A stretch of DNA of 64,000 nt. Origin: Bradyrhizobium agreste. GTDB taxonomy: Bacteria > Pseudomonadota > Alphaproteobacteria > Rhizobiales > Xanthobacteraceae. Location of the stretch: positions 184,889-248,888 of the forward strand of contig NZ_JACCHP010000008.1 in NCBI RefSeq assembly GCF_016031625.1, given 5' to 3'. The notes beneath the pieces are model-generated. The model made no database searches. It saw only the letters and a list, made by a program, of their open reading frames with translations, and was not told the DNA's origin. This document shows, in pieces, positions 18,260 to 31,016 of this stretch (position 1 is the stretch's first letter; every line of letters starts with the position of its first letter). A program made the position numbers and the translations under genes.

Positions 18260-19602
18260 TGGACATGCTGCTCAACCCGCTGAACCGTCGGCATCGGCTG
18301 CGGCACGACATCCCGGTCGTGCCCGGCGCTTTTCCCTTGGTCGGGCATCTTCCCGCCATCGTCTGCGACCTGCCGCGCCTGCTGCGGCGCGCGGAACGGA
18401 CGCTGGGCAGCCACTTCTGGCTAGATTTCGGCCCTGCCGGACACCTGATGACCAGTCTGGATCCGGATGCTCTCGCACTGCTCCGGCACAAGGATGTGTC
18501 CTCGGCGCTGATCGAAGACATCGCGCCCGAATTGTTTGGCGGAACGTTGGTCGCCCAGGACGGCATCGCGCACCGGAAGGCGCGCGATGCGATCCAGGCG
18601 GCGCTTCTGCCCAAGGGGCTGACCCAGGCCGGCATCGGCGAACTGTTCGCGCCCGTCATCCGAGCCCGCGTGCAGAGGTGGCGCGACCGGGGCGACGTCA
18701 CCATCCTGCGCGAAACCGGCGATCTGATGCTCAAGCTCATCTTCAGTCTCATGGGCATCCCCGCGCAGGACCTGCCGGGATGGCATCGCAAGTACCGGCA
18801 GCTGCTGCAGTTGATCGTCGCGCCCCCGGTCGACCTGCCCGGACTGCCCTTGCGGCGCGGCCGCGCCGCCCGCGACTGGATCGATGCGCGGTTGCGCGAG
18901 TTCGTCCGCGCCGCGCGCGAACATGCCTCGCGCACCGGGTTGATCAACGACATGGTGAGCGCCTTCGATCGCAGCGACGATGCGCTTTCCGATGACGTCC
19001 TGGTCGCCAATATCCGCTTACTGCTGCTTGGTGGTCACGACACCACCGCCTCGACGATGGCCTGGATGGTGATCGAGCTAGCGCGGCAGCCTGGGTTGTG
19101 GGACGCCCTGGTCGAGGAGGCGCAACGCGTAGGCGCGGTGCCGACCCGGCACGCGGACCTGGCGCAGTGTCCGGTCGCCGAGGCGCTGTTCCGCGAGACG
19201 CTGCGCGTGCATCCGGCGACGCCGCTCCTCGTGCGTCGTGCACTGCGTGAATTGCGACTCGGCCAACGGCGCATTCCTGCGGGCACCGATCTGTGCATCC
19301 CGCTGCTACATTTCTCGACCTCGGCGCTGCTGCACGAGGCGCCTGATCAGTTTCGGCTGGCGCGGTGGCTGCAACGCACCGAGCCGATCCGGCCGGTCGA
19401 CATGCTGCAGTTCGGTACCGGCCCACACGTCTGCATGGGCTACCACCTGGCATGGCTGGAACTGGTGCAGTTCTGTATCGCCTTGGCGCTGACCATGCAC
19501 GAGGCCGGGGTGCGGCCGCGGTTGCTGAGTGGCGTCGAAAAAGGCCGGCGCTATTACCCGACCGCACATCCGTCCATGACTATCCGCATCGGATTCTCAT
19601 GA
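18259..19602 (+). CDS. cyp117: Cytochrome P450, ent-kaurene oxidase (CYP117-type)
   Basis: 447 residues from the ATG overlapping the SDR stop. Motifs: proline-rich IPVVPGAFPLVGHL, I-helix LLLGGHDTTASTMAW, ExxR in LFRETLRVHPATPL, and heme loop FGTGPHVCMGYHLAWLEL. By position after the SDR it is CYP117, which oxidises ent-kaurene at C19 to ent-kaurenoic acid. Confidence 0.88.
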   Translation: MDMLLNPLNRRHRLRHDIPVVPGAFPLVGHLPAIVCDLPRLLRRAERTLGSHFWLDFGPAGHLMTSLDPDALALLRHKDVSSALIEDIAPELFGGTLVAQDGIAHRKARDAIQAALLPKGLTQAGIGELFAPVIRARVQRWRDRGDVTILRETGDLMLKLIFSLMGIPAQDLPGWHRKYRQLLQLIVAPPVDLPGLPLRRGRAARDWIDARLREFVRAAREHASRTGLINDMVSAFDRSDDALSDDVLVANIRLLLLGGHDTTASTMAWMVIELARQPGLWDALVEEAQRVGAVPTRHADLAQCPVAEALFRETLRVHPATPLLVRRALRELRLGQRRIPAGTDLCIPLLHFSTSALLHEAPDQFRLARWLQRTEPIRPVDMLQFGTGPHVCMGYHLAWLELVQFCIALALTMHEAGVRPRLLSGVEKGRRYYPTAHPSMTIRIGFS

Positions 19603-19746
19603 GCTGGCATCGCATGCCCGTGTGGTGAGGCCGCGGCGCCGGCGACGCGCGGCATTGCTGCACTCGGCGCGCGCGCTCGGCGCAAGGCCGGCAACACCGC
19701 GGCGGCTCGCCGCTGGCCCTGGCCGTCTCCTGGCAGGTACAAGGAC

Positions 19747-20754
19747 ATGAACAACATGCAGACCGGTTCCACGCCACACGACGACCGAGCTGGCGTTTCC
19801 GCGAACGGCGGATTGGGCGCGCAGGCGCGCGGCGCATCCGGGAGGCTGCTGCCGGAGATCTGGATGCAGGACGGCGCAAAACGGGTCGAACAGACGCTGG
19901 CGCGTCTTCTCTGCGCCGAAGACGACGGTGAGACCGAGCTTATGGCGGCGATGCGCTACGCCACCTTGCATGGCGGCAAGCGCACGCGCGCCTTGCTCTG
20001 TTTGGGTGCCGGCGCACTGGCCGACACGCCGGCGTACATGCTCGACGACGTCGGTGCCGCCATCGAGATGATGCACGCCTGTACCTTGGTCCACGACGAT
20101 CTGCCCGCGATGGACGACGATGTGCTTCGCCGCGGCTTTCCGACCGTGCACGTCAAGTTCGGCGAAGCCACCGCGATCCTGGTCGGCGATGCGCTGCAGG
20201 CGCACGCTTTCCTGACCCTGGCGAGCCTCGATGCGCCGGGCGACAACCGTATCGCGCTCGTGCGCGAACTGGCGCAGGCGGTGTCCGCCGAGGGTGCCGC
20301 GGGCGGGCAGGCCATGGATCTGTCGCTGGTCGGAAAGCACGTCGAGCTGGACAGGATTCTGGTGATGCACCGGATGAAGTGCGGAGCGCTAGTGCGCGCA
20401 TCCGTTCGCATGGGCGCGCTATGCGGCATCGCGGAGGATGCCGCGCACGCTGCGCTGTACTGTGCGCTCGATCGCTACAGCGCCTGTTTCGGCCTGGCGT
20501 TGCAGGTGATCGACGACATTCTCGACGCGACAGCGGATACCGCGACGCTGGGCAAGACCCCCGGCAAGGACGCGGCGGCGGGGAAGCCGACCTGCGCGTC
20601 GATCATGGGACTGCAGGCAGCACGCCAGTTCGCGCTGGATCTGTTGCGCGATGCGGGGGAGGCCATCGCGCCGCTGGGGCCGCGTGCGGAACGGTTGTCG
20701 CAACTCCTACAGCGGGCCAACGCGTATCTGTTCAAGCACGCGCCATGCGCATGA
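19747..20754 (+). CDS. ggps: Geranylgeranyl diphosphate synthase
   Basis: 335 residues, full length for an all-trans prenyl diphosphate synthase. First Asp-rich motif VHDDLPAMDDD, second VIDDILDATAD, with LHGGKRTRALL and GGQAMDL. It makes the C20 precursor for the two diterpene cyclases downstream. About 144 bases separate it from cyp117. The first 35 residues are low complexity, so an internal start is possible. Confidence 0.9.
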   Translation: MNNMQTGSTPHDDRAGVSANGGLGAQARGASGRLLPEIWMQDGAKRVEQTLARLLCAEDDGETELMAAMRYATLHGGKRTRALLCLGAGALADTPAYMLDDVGAAIEMMHACTLVHDDLPAMDDDVLRRGFPTVHVKFGEATAILVGDALQAHAFLTLASLDAPGDNRIALVRELAQAVSAEGAAGGQAMDLSLVGKHVELDRILVMHRMKCGALVRASVRMGALCGIAEDAAHAALYCALDRYSACFGLALQVIDDILDATADTATLGKTPGKDAAAGKPTCASIMGLQAARQFALDLLRDAGEAIAPLGPRAERLSQLLQRANAYLFKHAPCA

Positions 20755-21035
20755 GCGAGCCCATCCGCATGGCGTCGTCCCTGTGCCGCTGCGATCGGCC
20801 GGCGGCAGCGGTGCATGCTGCACCGTGTCCGAGTCCGCGATTGCAGCGGTTGCCCGCCGCGGCGCGCGGCGCGCTGCGCGCAAGCCTATGCGGCGGACCG
20901 GCGCCAGCATCAGGGCGCGTCGCCGCGACGGAGCAGGGCGGCCGTCCGGCGCTGCCTATGCCGGGCCTGCGGCGACATGCGCGGCGTCTGCCCGATCCCG
21001 GTTCTCGTCAATCGTCTGCAAAAGGAACATCCCGC

Positions 21036-23464
<2,429 letters not shown>

Positions 23465-23819
23465 GCACGATGTTCATAGATCCCAGGCCCAGCAAACCAG
23501 CCTGCAGCCGACGCGAGATCAAGATTGATCTCGAGGACCGATGTCGAGCCGAATACCCACACTGTGGTCGCAACGGCCGTTCAGGCGCCTGATGTCGCTG
23601 GCAACGCGGTCAGTGAGCCGCTCAGCGGGATAGCGGGGAGGGTAGCGGCCAAGCGCATATTACTCGGACCCTTTTAGCCCCGCCCAAAGGCCAATCCTCA
23701 GGAGTCCCGGCAACCCCTATTGGCCGTGGTTGGATTTCTCGCTGTAAGCCATTGATCTGTAATGGTCGGATTTTGGCCCAGTTGGGAAAATTCCTTCGAA
23801 AAATCAATGATGGAAGTGT
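23465..23819. other. Intergenic region after the GA operon
   Basis: No gene recognised. A perfect 8-bp hairpin (23514-23521/23526-23533, arms CGAGATCA/TGATCTCG, loop AGAT) lies 50 bases past the last GA gene but has no T run, so a terminator role is uncertain. Confidence 0.4.
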
Positions 23820-23865
23820 GTCTTATAACCTGAAGGTCATAGGTTCAATCCTATCCCCGCAACCA
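23820..23865 (+). other. tRNA-fMet 3'-half scar (candidate att site)
   Basis: From the anticodon stem to CCA the bases match the 3' half of alphaproteobacterial initiator tRNA: C-T-T-A-T-A-A-CCTGAAGGTC (anticodon loop CTCATAA changed), ATAGGTTCAATCCTAT (one A missing in the T loop), CCCCGCAACCA. The 5' half is absent. A CCCCG...CGGGG hairpin with TTCTTCTT follows. Integrative elements leave such 3'-end copies; the next gene is a truncated integrative-element gene. Confidence 0.75.
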
Positions 23866-23944
23866 CCGATGCTTGCGATAGCAAGCCATCCAGAGCCCCG
23901 GCCTCCGAGAGGAAGTCGGGGTTCTTCTTGCTCGCCGCAAATCG

Positions 23945-25929
23945 CAGCGTTCGAGTCTGCCAAGCAGCGCTTCTTCGGCCATCTGCTCACCAGCATGAAG
24001 ACGCCAACCCTGGTCCGCTCCATCGAGCGGGACCTGGCTGATGGCCATGCCGCGGTGATCCAGATCGTGTCGACCGGCGAGGCGCTGATGGAACGGCGGC
24101 TTGCCGAGATTCCACCCGAGGAATGGAATGACGTGCGCGTGGACATCCGCCGCGCGAGTACGTGCTCGACTATCTCGCCCATTCCTTCCCGGTGCAGCTC
24201 TATGAGCCTTTCACCGACGCTGAGGGCAATCTCTCGTCCCGGCCCGTCTTCCGCGACGGCCAGCCGGTCGAGAGCCGCGAGGCGGTTGCCCGCCGCAATG
24301 AGCTGATCGAGCACCTCACGTCGCTTCCGCCCGTTCCCGGCGCGCTCGACCAGATCGTGCAGGGTTTCGGCACGGACCTCGTGGCGGAAGTAACGGGACG
24401 TTCGCGGCGCGTGGTGCGCCGGGCTGACCGCCTTGCCGTCGAGAACCGCTCGGCCTCCGCCAATCTCGCAGAGACCGCCGCCTTCATGGATGACTTGAAG
24501 CGCGTGCTTGTCTTTTCGGAGGCCGGCGGCACAGCTACCACGCCGAACTCTCGGCGCGGAATCGCCGGCTTCGCGTCCATTATCTGCTCGAGCCGGGCTG
24601 GAAGGCCGATGCCGCGATCCAGGGCCTCGGTCGAACGAACCGCACCAACCAGGCGCAGCCGCCGCTGTTCCGCCCCATCGCGACCGATGTGAAGGCGGAG
24701 AAGCGCTTGCTCTCGACCATTGCCCGCCGGCTAGACACGCTGGGTGCCATCACGCGCGGCCAGCGCCAGACCGGCGGCCAGGGCCTGTTCCGGCCAGAGG
24801 ACAATCTTGAGAGCCACTACGCCCGAGATGCGCTCCGCCAGCTCTATCTGCTGCTCGTCCGAGGCAAGGTCGAAGGCTGCTCGCTCCAGATCTTCGAAGA
24901 CGCCACGGGCCTGAAGCTCATGGACGCGAACGGCATCAAGGACGAGTTGCCGCCGATCACGACGTTCCTGAACCGCCTGCTCGCGCTCACCATCGACCTG
25001 CAAGGTTTGCTGTTTACGGCCTTCGAGCAGTTGCTGAACGCCAAGGTCGAGGGTGCTATCGCCAGCGGCGTCTACGACATCGGCCTTGAGACATTGCAGG
25101 CCGATAGCTTCGCCGTCACCGATCGGCGCACGATCTACATGCACCCCGCGACCGGCGCGGAAACTCGGCTGCTCACGATCACCGAACGCCGGCGCAATCG
25201 CCCCATGACGCTGCATCAAGCGCTCGATTATCTCGCCGATTCTCGGGCGGTGCTCCTGCTCAACGAGCGCTCGGGGCGCGCCGCGGTACAGATTCCGGCG
25301 CCAAGCCTCATGCTCGATGACGGTGAGATCGAACGCCGCGTGCGGCTGATCCGCCCCATGGAGCACCATCATGCTTCGCTGAAGATGATGGACGAGAGCC
25401 ACTGGCAGCCTGCTGATCGCGAGACGTTCGCCGCATCCTGGAACGCCGAAGTTGTCGACGTCCCCGAGTTCGCAGATAGCACTCTCCACATCGTCGCTGG
25501 CTTGCTGTTGCCGATTTGGAAACGGCTGCCGAACGAGTCGACCCGCGTCTATCGGCTCCAGACCGACGAGGGCGAGCGCATCATCGGTCGCAGGGTCTCG
25601 CCAGCCTGGGCGGCAAACGCTTGCGCGACCACTACCACCAGCCTGACCCCATACGAAGCTTTCTCGGCGCTGATGGAGGGGCGCACCGTCCTCGACCTCG
25701 CCGAGGACCTGCAGCTTCGTCGTGTCCGCGTGATGGGCGCCCATCGCATCGAGCTGTCCGGCTTCACCGATGCGATGCGTGACCGGCTGCGGCCTACGGC
25801 CTCTTCAGCGAGATCATCTCGTGGAAGCTGCGCATGTTCGTGCCATCAGATGCGACTGGTGCCGCGGTGTTGGCAAAGGTGCTCGACCACTATCCGGTCG
25901 CGCGCGTCAGTGAGCGGGAGGCCGCCTGA
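23945..25929 (+). pseudogene. Strawberry-notch-type helicase/methylase of an integrative element, truncated
   Basis: C-terminal half of the large SNF2-like (strawberry notch) protein common in rhizobial integrative elements. Text runs AKQRFFGHLLTSMKTPTLVR, EYVLDYLAHSFPVQLYEPF and, after shifts, LRVHYLLEPGWKADAAIQGLGRTNRTNQ (the strawberry-notch C-terminal motif), then LFSEIISWKLRMFVP and a final AVLAKVLDHYPVARVSEREAA. Frameshifts near 24170, 24530 and 25800. The N-terminal methylase and helicase half is missing; the gene begins abruptly about 80 bases after the tRNA scar. Confidence 0.75.
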
Positions 25930-26994
25930 TGGCCCGCGACAGCGCCTCTGAACTGGCCCGCCGTCTCGCGCGTGACGCCGAGGCGGTGTGCCGCCATTAC
26001 CTGTCCAACGGGCGGCGCCAGGGCCGCTACTGGATGGTGGGCGACGTCCGCAATACGCCGGGGCGCTCGATGTTCGTCCGGCTCAGCGGACCGGAATGCG
26101 GACCCGGAGCCGCCGGACATTGGCGAGATGCCGCCTCGGCCGAACATGGCGATCTCCTCGACGTGATTCGTGAGAGCTGCGGTTTCACCAGGTTTCGCGA
26201 TGTCGCCAATGAGGCACGACGCTTTCTGAGCCTGCCGCGTCCAGAACTGCAGCCAAAGCCAAGTCGCCCTCGGTCAAGACAATCGCCCGCACCGCTCGGA
26301 TCACCGGAGGCAGCGCGGCGGCTCTTCGGCATGTCGCGGCCGATCGCAGGCACACTCGTAGAGGCGTATCTCCGCAAGCGCGGCATTACGGCTTTGCACG
26401 AAACCGGATGTCTGCGTTTTCACCCGCGTTGCTACTACCGGCGATGACCACAGCCCGACCGAGACCTGGCCGGCGATGATCGCCGCCGTCACCGATCTCT
26501 CCGGTCACCTGACCGGCGCGCATCGCGCCTGGCTTGACCCCGGAGGCTTCAGCGAGACGACGCTCGGCAAAGCGCTGATCGACACGCCGAAGCGGGCGAT
26601 GGGCGACCTGCTTGGTCACGCCGTTCGATTTGGCGTAGCCGGCGAAGTGATGGCGGCCGGCGAGGGCATCGAGACGATGCTGTCGCTCCGCTGTGCCTTG
26701 CCGACCATGCCGATGATCGCAGCCCTCTCGGCGGCGCATCTTTCTGCCATCCTTTTCCCGGAGACGCTTCGCCGGCTCTACAGCGCTCGCGACGACGATC
26801 CTGCCGGTGACAGGGCCATGGCGACGTTGATCGATCGGGCGCAGGAGGCCGGTATCGAAGCAATCGTGATCTCGCCACGGCTTGGCGGCTTCAACGAGGA
26901 TCTTCGCCTGCTCGGATTTGACGCCCTTCAGGCCGCGAGCCGTGTGCAGATCGCGGCGCAGGACGTCGCGCGCTTTATGGAGCTGGCCGCATAG
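25929..26994 (+). pseudogene. Toprim-domain protein of an integrative element, frameshifted
   Basis: The first frame (ATG 25929 to 26447) has the N-terminal GGRRQGRYWMVGDVRNTPG-type region and HGDLLDVIRESCG. The second (to 26994) carries the toprim core: GEVMAAGEGIETMLSLRCALP (Glu in GEGIET) and LYSARDDDPAGDRAM (the D-x-D element). One frameshift at about 26445 separates them. ATG overlaps the stop of the helicase frame. DnaG-like toprim proteins of this type sit next to the strawberry-notch gene in rhizobial elements. Confidence 0.75.
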
Positions 26995-27317
26995 CCGGAA
27001 CGGGAGGGTGACGGGCCGCATCGTTATCGCGAGGGCCGGTGATCGTGCTTCCTCACAGCGTCGGAGAGGACCGCCCCACGGCCTTCTTCAGAGGGCGATC
27101 GGGCGGCAGGCGGCCCGGACCGGCAACCTCGTGGGCCCACTATTTTCTGTCGGCGGCAGAGCCGCCTTTACATCGCGAGGCAAAATAGTCGGCCCCCTTC
27201 GGTCCTCCGCTCCGCTTCGGCCCTTCGCTGCGCTGCGGGTGCAAGTCCGTTCCGCCTGCCGCTTTCGTCGCCTTGAAGGCCGCGATGGGCGCGGTCGATC
27301 CGGCGAGGAAAGCCGCA
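26995..27317. repeat. Intergenic region with nested inverted repeats
   Basis: Outer arms GGGCCCACTATTTT (27133-27146) and AAAATAGTCGGCCC (27182-27195) pair with one mismatch around an inner perfect hairpin GGCGGC-AGA-GCCGCC (27152-27166). It may be a structured region of the element (terminator, cruciform or transfer site); no role is proven. Confidence 0.5.
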
Positions 27318-28248
27318 ATGACTATCGACCGCGACAACGATTTCGAGCTGCACCACAGCTCATCCCCGACCGACCAGGTCCTTCCAGGAACTCCAGCTCT
27401 ATGGCTACCGTGCCTTTCAGGACGAGCCTGATCCGAGGCCGCTCCCCGAAGCGCACATCCTCGCCGGCAGCGTCGCCGACATCTTCGAGGCCTTGGTGGT
27501 GGCGCTGTCCAATACCCGTCTCGAGCCCGACCTTGAAGACCTGCTCTGGTCGACCGTGAACGTCTTCCATCGTGCCATCGACAGGATCGAGCGCGAGCTC
27601 GATGATAACGAGCTGGCGCAGCAACGGTCGCAACGGGAGCAGGACGGCAGCGAGATCAAATCCGTCGAGCTGGAGCGACTGACGGCGGAAGGGCAGACGC
27701 TGATCGAGCGACGAGGCGCCTTCGAGCTGATGCGCGACCAGGCCGCCGACGAATTCGAACGCCACACCCACTCTGCCTGGCGGCCACGCAACGGATCGAA
27801 GGTCAACCACCGCAATCTGACCTCAGCGATGATCGATAGTCGCGATTTCCTGGCCGCGAAGAAGCGCGCCGACAACGAGGTGCTCATGCCGCCCGGCCCG
27901 AAAGTCGCTCTGACCGGCGGTCTTGACTTCAACGATCACCGGTTGATCTGGGCCAAACTTGACCAGGTGCACGCCAAGCATCCGGACATGGTGCTGCTGC
28001 ACGGTGGCAGCCCGAAAGGCGCCGAGTTGATCGCCGCCAAGTGGGCCGACAGCCGCAAGGTCCCGCAGATCGCCTTTAAGCCCGATTGGACAAAGCATGC
28101 CAAGGCCGCTCCCTTCAAACGCAACGATGCGATGCTCAACGAGTTGCCGATCGGCGTGATGCATTTCCCGGGCACAGGAATCCAGGACAACCTCGCCGAC
28201 AAGGCCAAGAAGCTAGGCATCCCGGTCTGGAAATTCGGCGGCGCGTGA
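27318..28248 (+). pseudogene. DUF2493 protein of an integrative element, one frameshift
   Basis: Starts MTIDRDNDFELHHSSSPTD; after a one-base shift near 27378 it continues LQELQLYGYRAFQDEPDPRP and then a long intact frame to 28248. The C-terminal DUF2493 (Rossmann-like, SLOG-related) domain shows KVALTGGLDFNDHRLIWAKLD, LLHGGSPKGAELIAAKWAD and VMHFPGTGIQDNLADKAKK. A shorter product from GTG 27493 remains possible. Constant neighbour of the toprim and helicase genes in such elements. Confidence 0.75.
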
Positions 28249-28280
28249 GCGCTGCCGTAATTCTAAAGCCCGCAACTTGC

Positions 28281-28551
28281 TCAATGCCGCTGTTTGTGCG
28301 ACGGGCTGCGGCCCCCATGGGTGTGCCGCAGCCTGGCACCGGGTTCGCCCGGATCTTCGTTCAGATCACAGTTTCGAGCAAGGTTCCCACTCTCGTCCTT
28401 GCGCGCAGCCTTTATTACGTCTCTGACGTCTAGGGCATCTTTGCAACCCGGAGGTCTGCCGTACCTCCTCATCGGTCGCAGCGAGGATTTCCTCGCTCAG
28501 CGCTTGGAGCACGCGGGACAGATCGCGACTTGGATGCCAGCGTGTCATCAT
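28281..28551 (-). pseudogene. Small conserved hypothetical, frameshifted
   Basis: Begins MMTRWHPSRDLSRVLQALSE and EILAATDEEVRQ, then needs a frame change to reach DVIKAARKDESGNL and PGEPGARLR. I recall similar small proteins near integrative-element genes in rhizobia; function unknown. Confidence 0.35.
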
Positions 28552-28599
28552 TTGCTCCAGTTCCGTTAATCGCGCAGCAGGGTGCGTCGCATTCGCCGT

Positions 28600-28880
28600 C
28601 GATCCAGATTATGCACGAATTTTTGATCACGCCACTTCGGCCGGTAGGAAAGTGCGCGGTGTGCCAACCGAAGAGCCATTCCGCCGTGAATCTGTCCGCG
28701 CAGTTTTCGGTGGTCTCCAGTATCATCTCCACCACCCCTTCGACATGCCGGTCAGCGGACGTGAGCGCACCTGCCGAGGCGGTAGGCGATGGATGATCGC
28801 GCGTGGTCGCGGCCGAGGATCTCGCCTTCAATCTCTTTGACTTTACGACTTTCTCGGTGAGGGTCTCCCCCGGGAGGCGA
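28600..28880 (-). pseudogene. Fic-family protein fragment
   Basis: The frame carries ADRHVEGVVEMILETTENCA and RFTAEWLFGWHTAHFPTGRS, which match the N-terminal segment of the DUF4172/Fic family. The AMP-transferase motif (HPFxxGNGR) is not found downstream, so this is an isolated fragment. Confidence 0.5.
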
Positions 28881-29132
28881 GCGGCGCACTTATCTGGCGA
28901 GGATCGCGAAGCATTTACCTGGTTCAGTTGATGCCAGCGCGCCCCTGCAGACGCCAAGGACGGCCTCTTGGTCGTTTCGCACGAGGGCGAAACGCGTCGC
29001 AGCTCCGTTCCAGATGCTTAGCACGCATCGAAAATAAGGTTTGAGACTTCCAATCTCCTTCACAACCTTTATCGCAGGCAAATGCAACCGTTCTTAACTC
29101 CGGGACGGCGACAACTCGATCTTTAAGGGATA
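28881..29132. other. No recognised gene
   Basis: Short leftward frames exist (for example one starting MISLKDRVVAVPELRTVAF at 29136), but none has a recognisable motif. The region lies between element debris and the truncated exporter gene. Confidence 0.35.
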
Positions 29133-29888
29133 TCATCTCAGACGTCCCGCAGTCGTGGCTTCAAAAGGTGCTGCATCACGCATGAATGCAACACCCAGCC
29201 CGATGCCGATGAGGCCAATCAGGATAGATGCCGTAGCCAGGGACGTGATGCCGCTAACCTCTACAATGATGCCGCCAAGAAAAGCACCGATGGCGATCCC
29301 TGCGAAGGTGGTCGAGCTGTTGATTGCCAGGACCAGTTTCGACCTATCTCCGGCCAGACCGAGAAGCCGGTGCTGGATCGGGACCAGATACATGTAGCTC
29401 ACGTTGCCCCAAAGGAAAGCGATGAGCACGGTGAGGGTCCCATGCTGTCCGAACGCAACCAAACCTACGAGCAGAATGAGTTGTGCACCTACGGCCGCGA
29501 TGAGGACTTTATAGGGTCCAAAACGGTCGGTCAGAACGCCGCACGCAGCGTTTCCGGTCACGGCTCCGAAACCGTAGGCAAAGAGCGCGGCCGAGAGCAG
29601 CGGCACTCCGACAAACAGAGAACCAATGATGAAGACGCTCACATAGGAATAAACGATGAACTCGGAAACGACGATGAACAGCGTCACGGAAAGGAGACCG
29701 TAGATGGTCTTGGAGAAGCGTTTTGAGACAGGGCCGTTTTCGCGCTCCGGCGCCTTGTCAGGTATTCCAGACATCATTGGGGCGAAGATTATCAATGCGA
29801 GAAGTCCAGCAATGACGACGAAACCGAATGAGAAGCGCCAGCCGATAGCATCAGCGATCCAGCTTGTGGCGGGAACGCCCGCAACCTG
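29133..29888 (-). pseudogene. MFS exporter, N-terminal half deleted
   Basis: Retains the C-terminal six helices of an AraJ-type major facilitator, for example LLSVTLFIVVSEFIVYSYV, GAVTGNAACGVLTDRFGP (loop motif), VLIAAVGAQLILLVGLVAF and AGIAIGAFLGGIIV. Upstream coherent text begins VAGVPATSWIADAIGWRFSF and joins, at about 29889, a chorismate mutase fragment in another frame. The N-terminal half was lost in that deletion. Drug or metabolite export is the usual role of the family. Confidence 0.75.
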
Positions 29889-30042
29889 GCATCATGGCGA
29901 TTCCACGTTCCTTCTTGTAGCGTGCGACCTCAGCGCAGACGGAGAGTCTTTGGCTAATTATCTCAACCAGTTGGTGGTCCAGCTTGTTGATAAGGTCCCG
30001 AAATGGCAGAAGACCGGCGTTGGGGCTCGAGGTGACCGTCAT
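29889..30042 (-). pseudogene. Chorismate mutase-type (AroQ) gene, 3' truncated
   Basis: ATG 30042 (AGGAG 6 bases upstream, ATGA overlap with the amidohydrolase gene) opens MTVTSSPNAGLLPFRDLINK and LDHQLVEIISQRLSVCAEVARYKKERGIAMMP, helix 1 of an AroQ mutase with its conserved R/K residues. Coherence ends at the deletion junction to the MFS fragment. Next to aminodeoxychorismate synthase genes it was probably an aminodeoxychorismate mutase (PapB-like). Confidence 0.7.
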
Positions 30043-31016
30043 GTATGACTCCTGTCTATTCCCATTCCAAGTCGCAGGCCCGCGGCTAGATGCTTTGCGC
30101 AGGCCGACAACGTGTCGAGGGGTAGCCGCCCTCCTGTATGATGCAGATCGGCTTGGCCAGTAGCAGCCAAGGCCAGACCGATTTCTCGGTAGATTTCCGG
30201 CGGAAGCGTCCAACCGCCATGCGGATCTCCGACGACGATATCGAAGCCCATACTGACAACGAGTACATCCAGCCTGGTGGCCCAATCGGATTGCAGAATC
30301 CCAAAAAGCGCCGACATGTAATCTGCCGGACTAGGGGCGGCCGGAAATTCCACATACTTGTGACTGTCGAGTGCTGGTCGAAGTTGCGCGATCCGGGCCT
30401 GCAGGCTGGCGAAGGCGATATCTGGATGTGCGCTCAGCACATCGCTAGTTCCATTGGCCGCGTGGAAATCGGGGTCAAGGATCGCCAGCTTCCGGAGGCA
30501 CGATTCGCGCAGGCGCAGCGCCGCGACGCCGACGTTATTCAGGAAACAATACCCACCCATGAAGCTATGCCCAGCATGGTGACCGGGCGGCCGACATAGT
30601 GCGTAACTTACTGGGCTTCGCTTTGAGGCAATTGTGGTCGCGGCTGCGAAGGCTGTAGCGGCGGACAAAAGCGCACGCTGATAGCTTCCTGTGTCGACGG
30701 ATGTGTTCTGCGGCACACCGGGCGCGGCATATCTTCTGGCAAGCTCGGTGATTTCCGGCTCTTGTGGATGTGGCCCTAGCCGGAGTGCATCAAGGTAGTC
30801 CGGATCATGAAGGGTTCTGAGGACTGACAACACCTTGTCTGGGGCGTTTTCAGAGAGCGAGATAAACTGCACGCCAGGTGAGCTCTCCAATCCGGTCCGA
30901 ATCTCGTTGAGACGATCCTCGACTTCTCTTGAGGGTTTGATAGTTCCCGCCGCATTAGCAATAAGGCCCCCAAGGCTGGATGAGGCTGGTGTCACGTGAA
31001 CCGTTAGCCAGGTCAC
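30039..31016 (-). CDS. HDAC-like/acetylpolyamine amidohydrolase
   Basis: 325 residues of the arginase-deacetylase fold. Motifs: CRPPGHHAGHSFMGGYCFLNN (the two active-site His), LDPDFHAANGTSD (zinc Asp and His, usually D-x-D-Y-H-x-G-N-G-T) and VSMGFDIVVGDPHGGW (third zinc Asp). In bacteria such proteins remove acetyl groups from small amines. ATGA overlap with the pabB-GNAT gene upstream and with the mutase gene downstream puts it in the same operon, suggesting deacetylation of an acetyl-protected pathway intermediate (inference). Confidence 0.85.
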   Translation of the reverse strand: MTWLTVHVTPASSSLGGLIANAAGTIKPSREVEDRLNEIRTGLESSPGVQFISLSENAPDKVLSVLRTLHDPDYLDALRLGPHPQEPEITELARRYAAPGVPQNTSVDTGSYQRALLSAATAFAAATTIASKRSPVSYALCRPPGHHAGHSFMGGYCFLNNVGVAALRLRESCLRKLAILDPDFHAANGTSDVLSAHPDIAFASLQARIAQLRPALDSHKYVEFPAAPSPADYMSALFGILQSDWATRLDVLVVSMGFDIVVGDPHGGWTLPPEIYREIGLALAATGQADLHHTGGRLPLDTLSACAKHLAAGLRLGMGIDRSHT

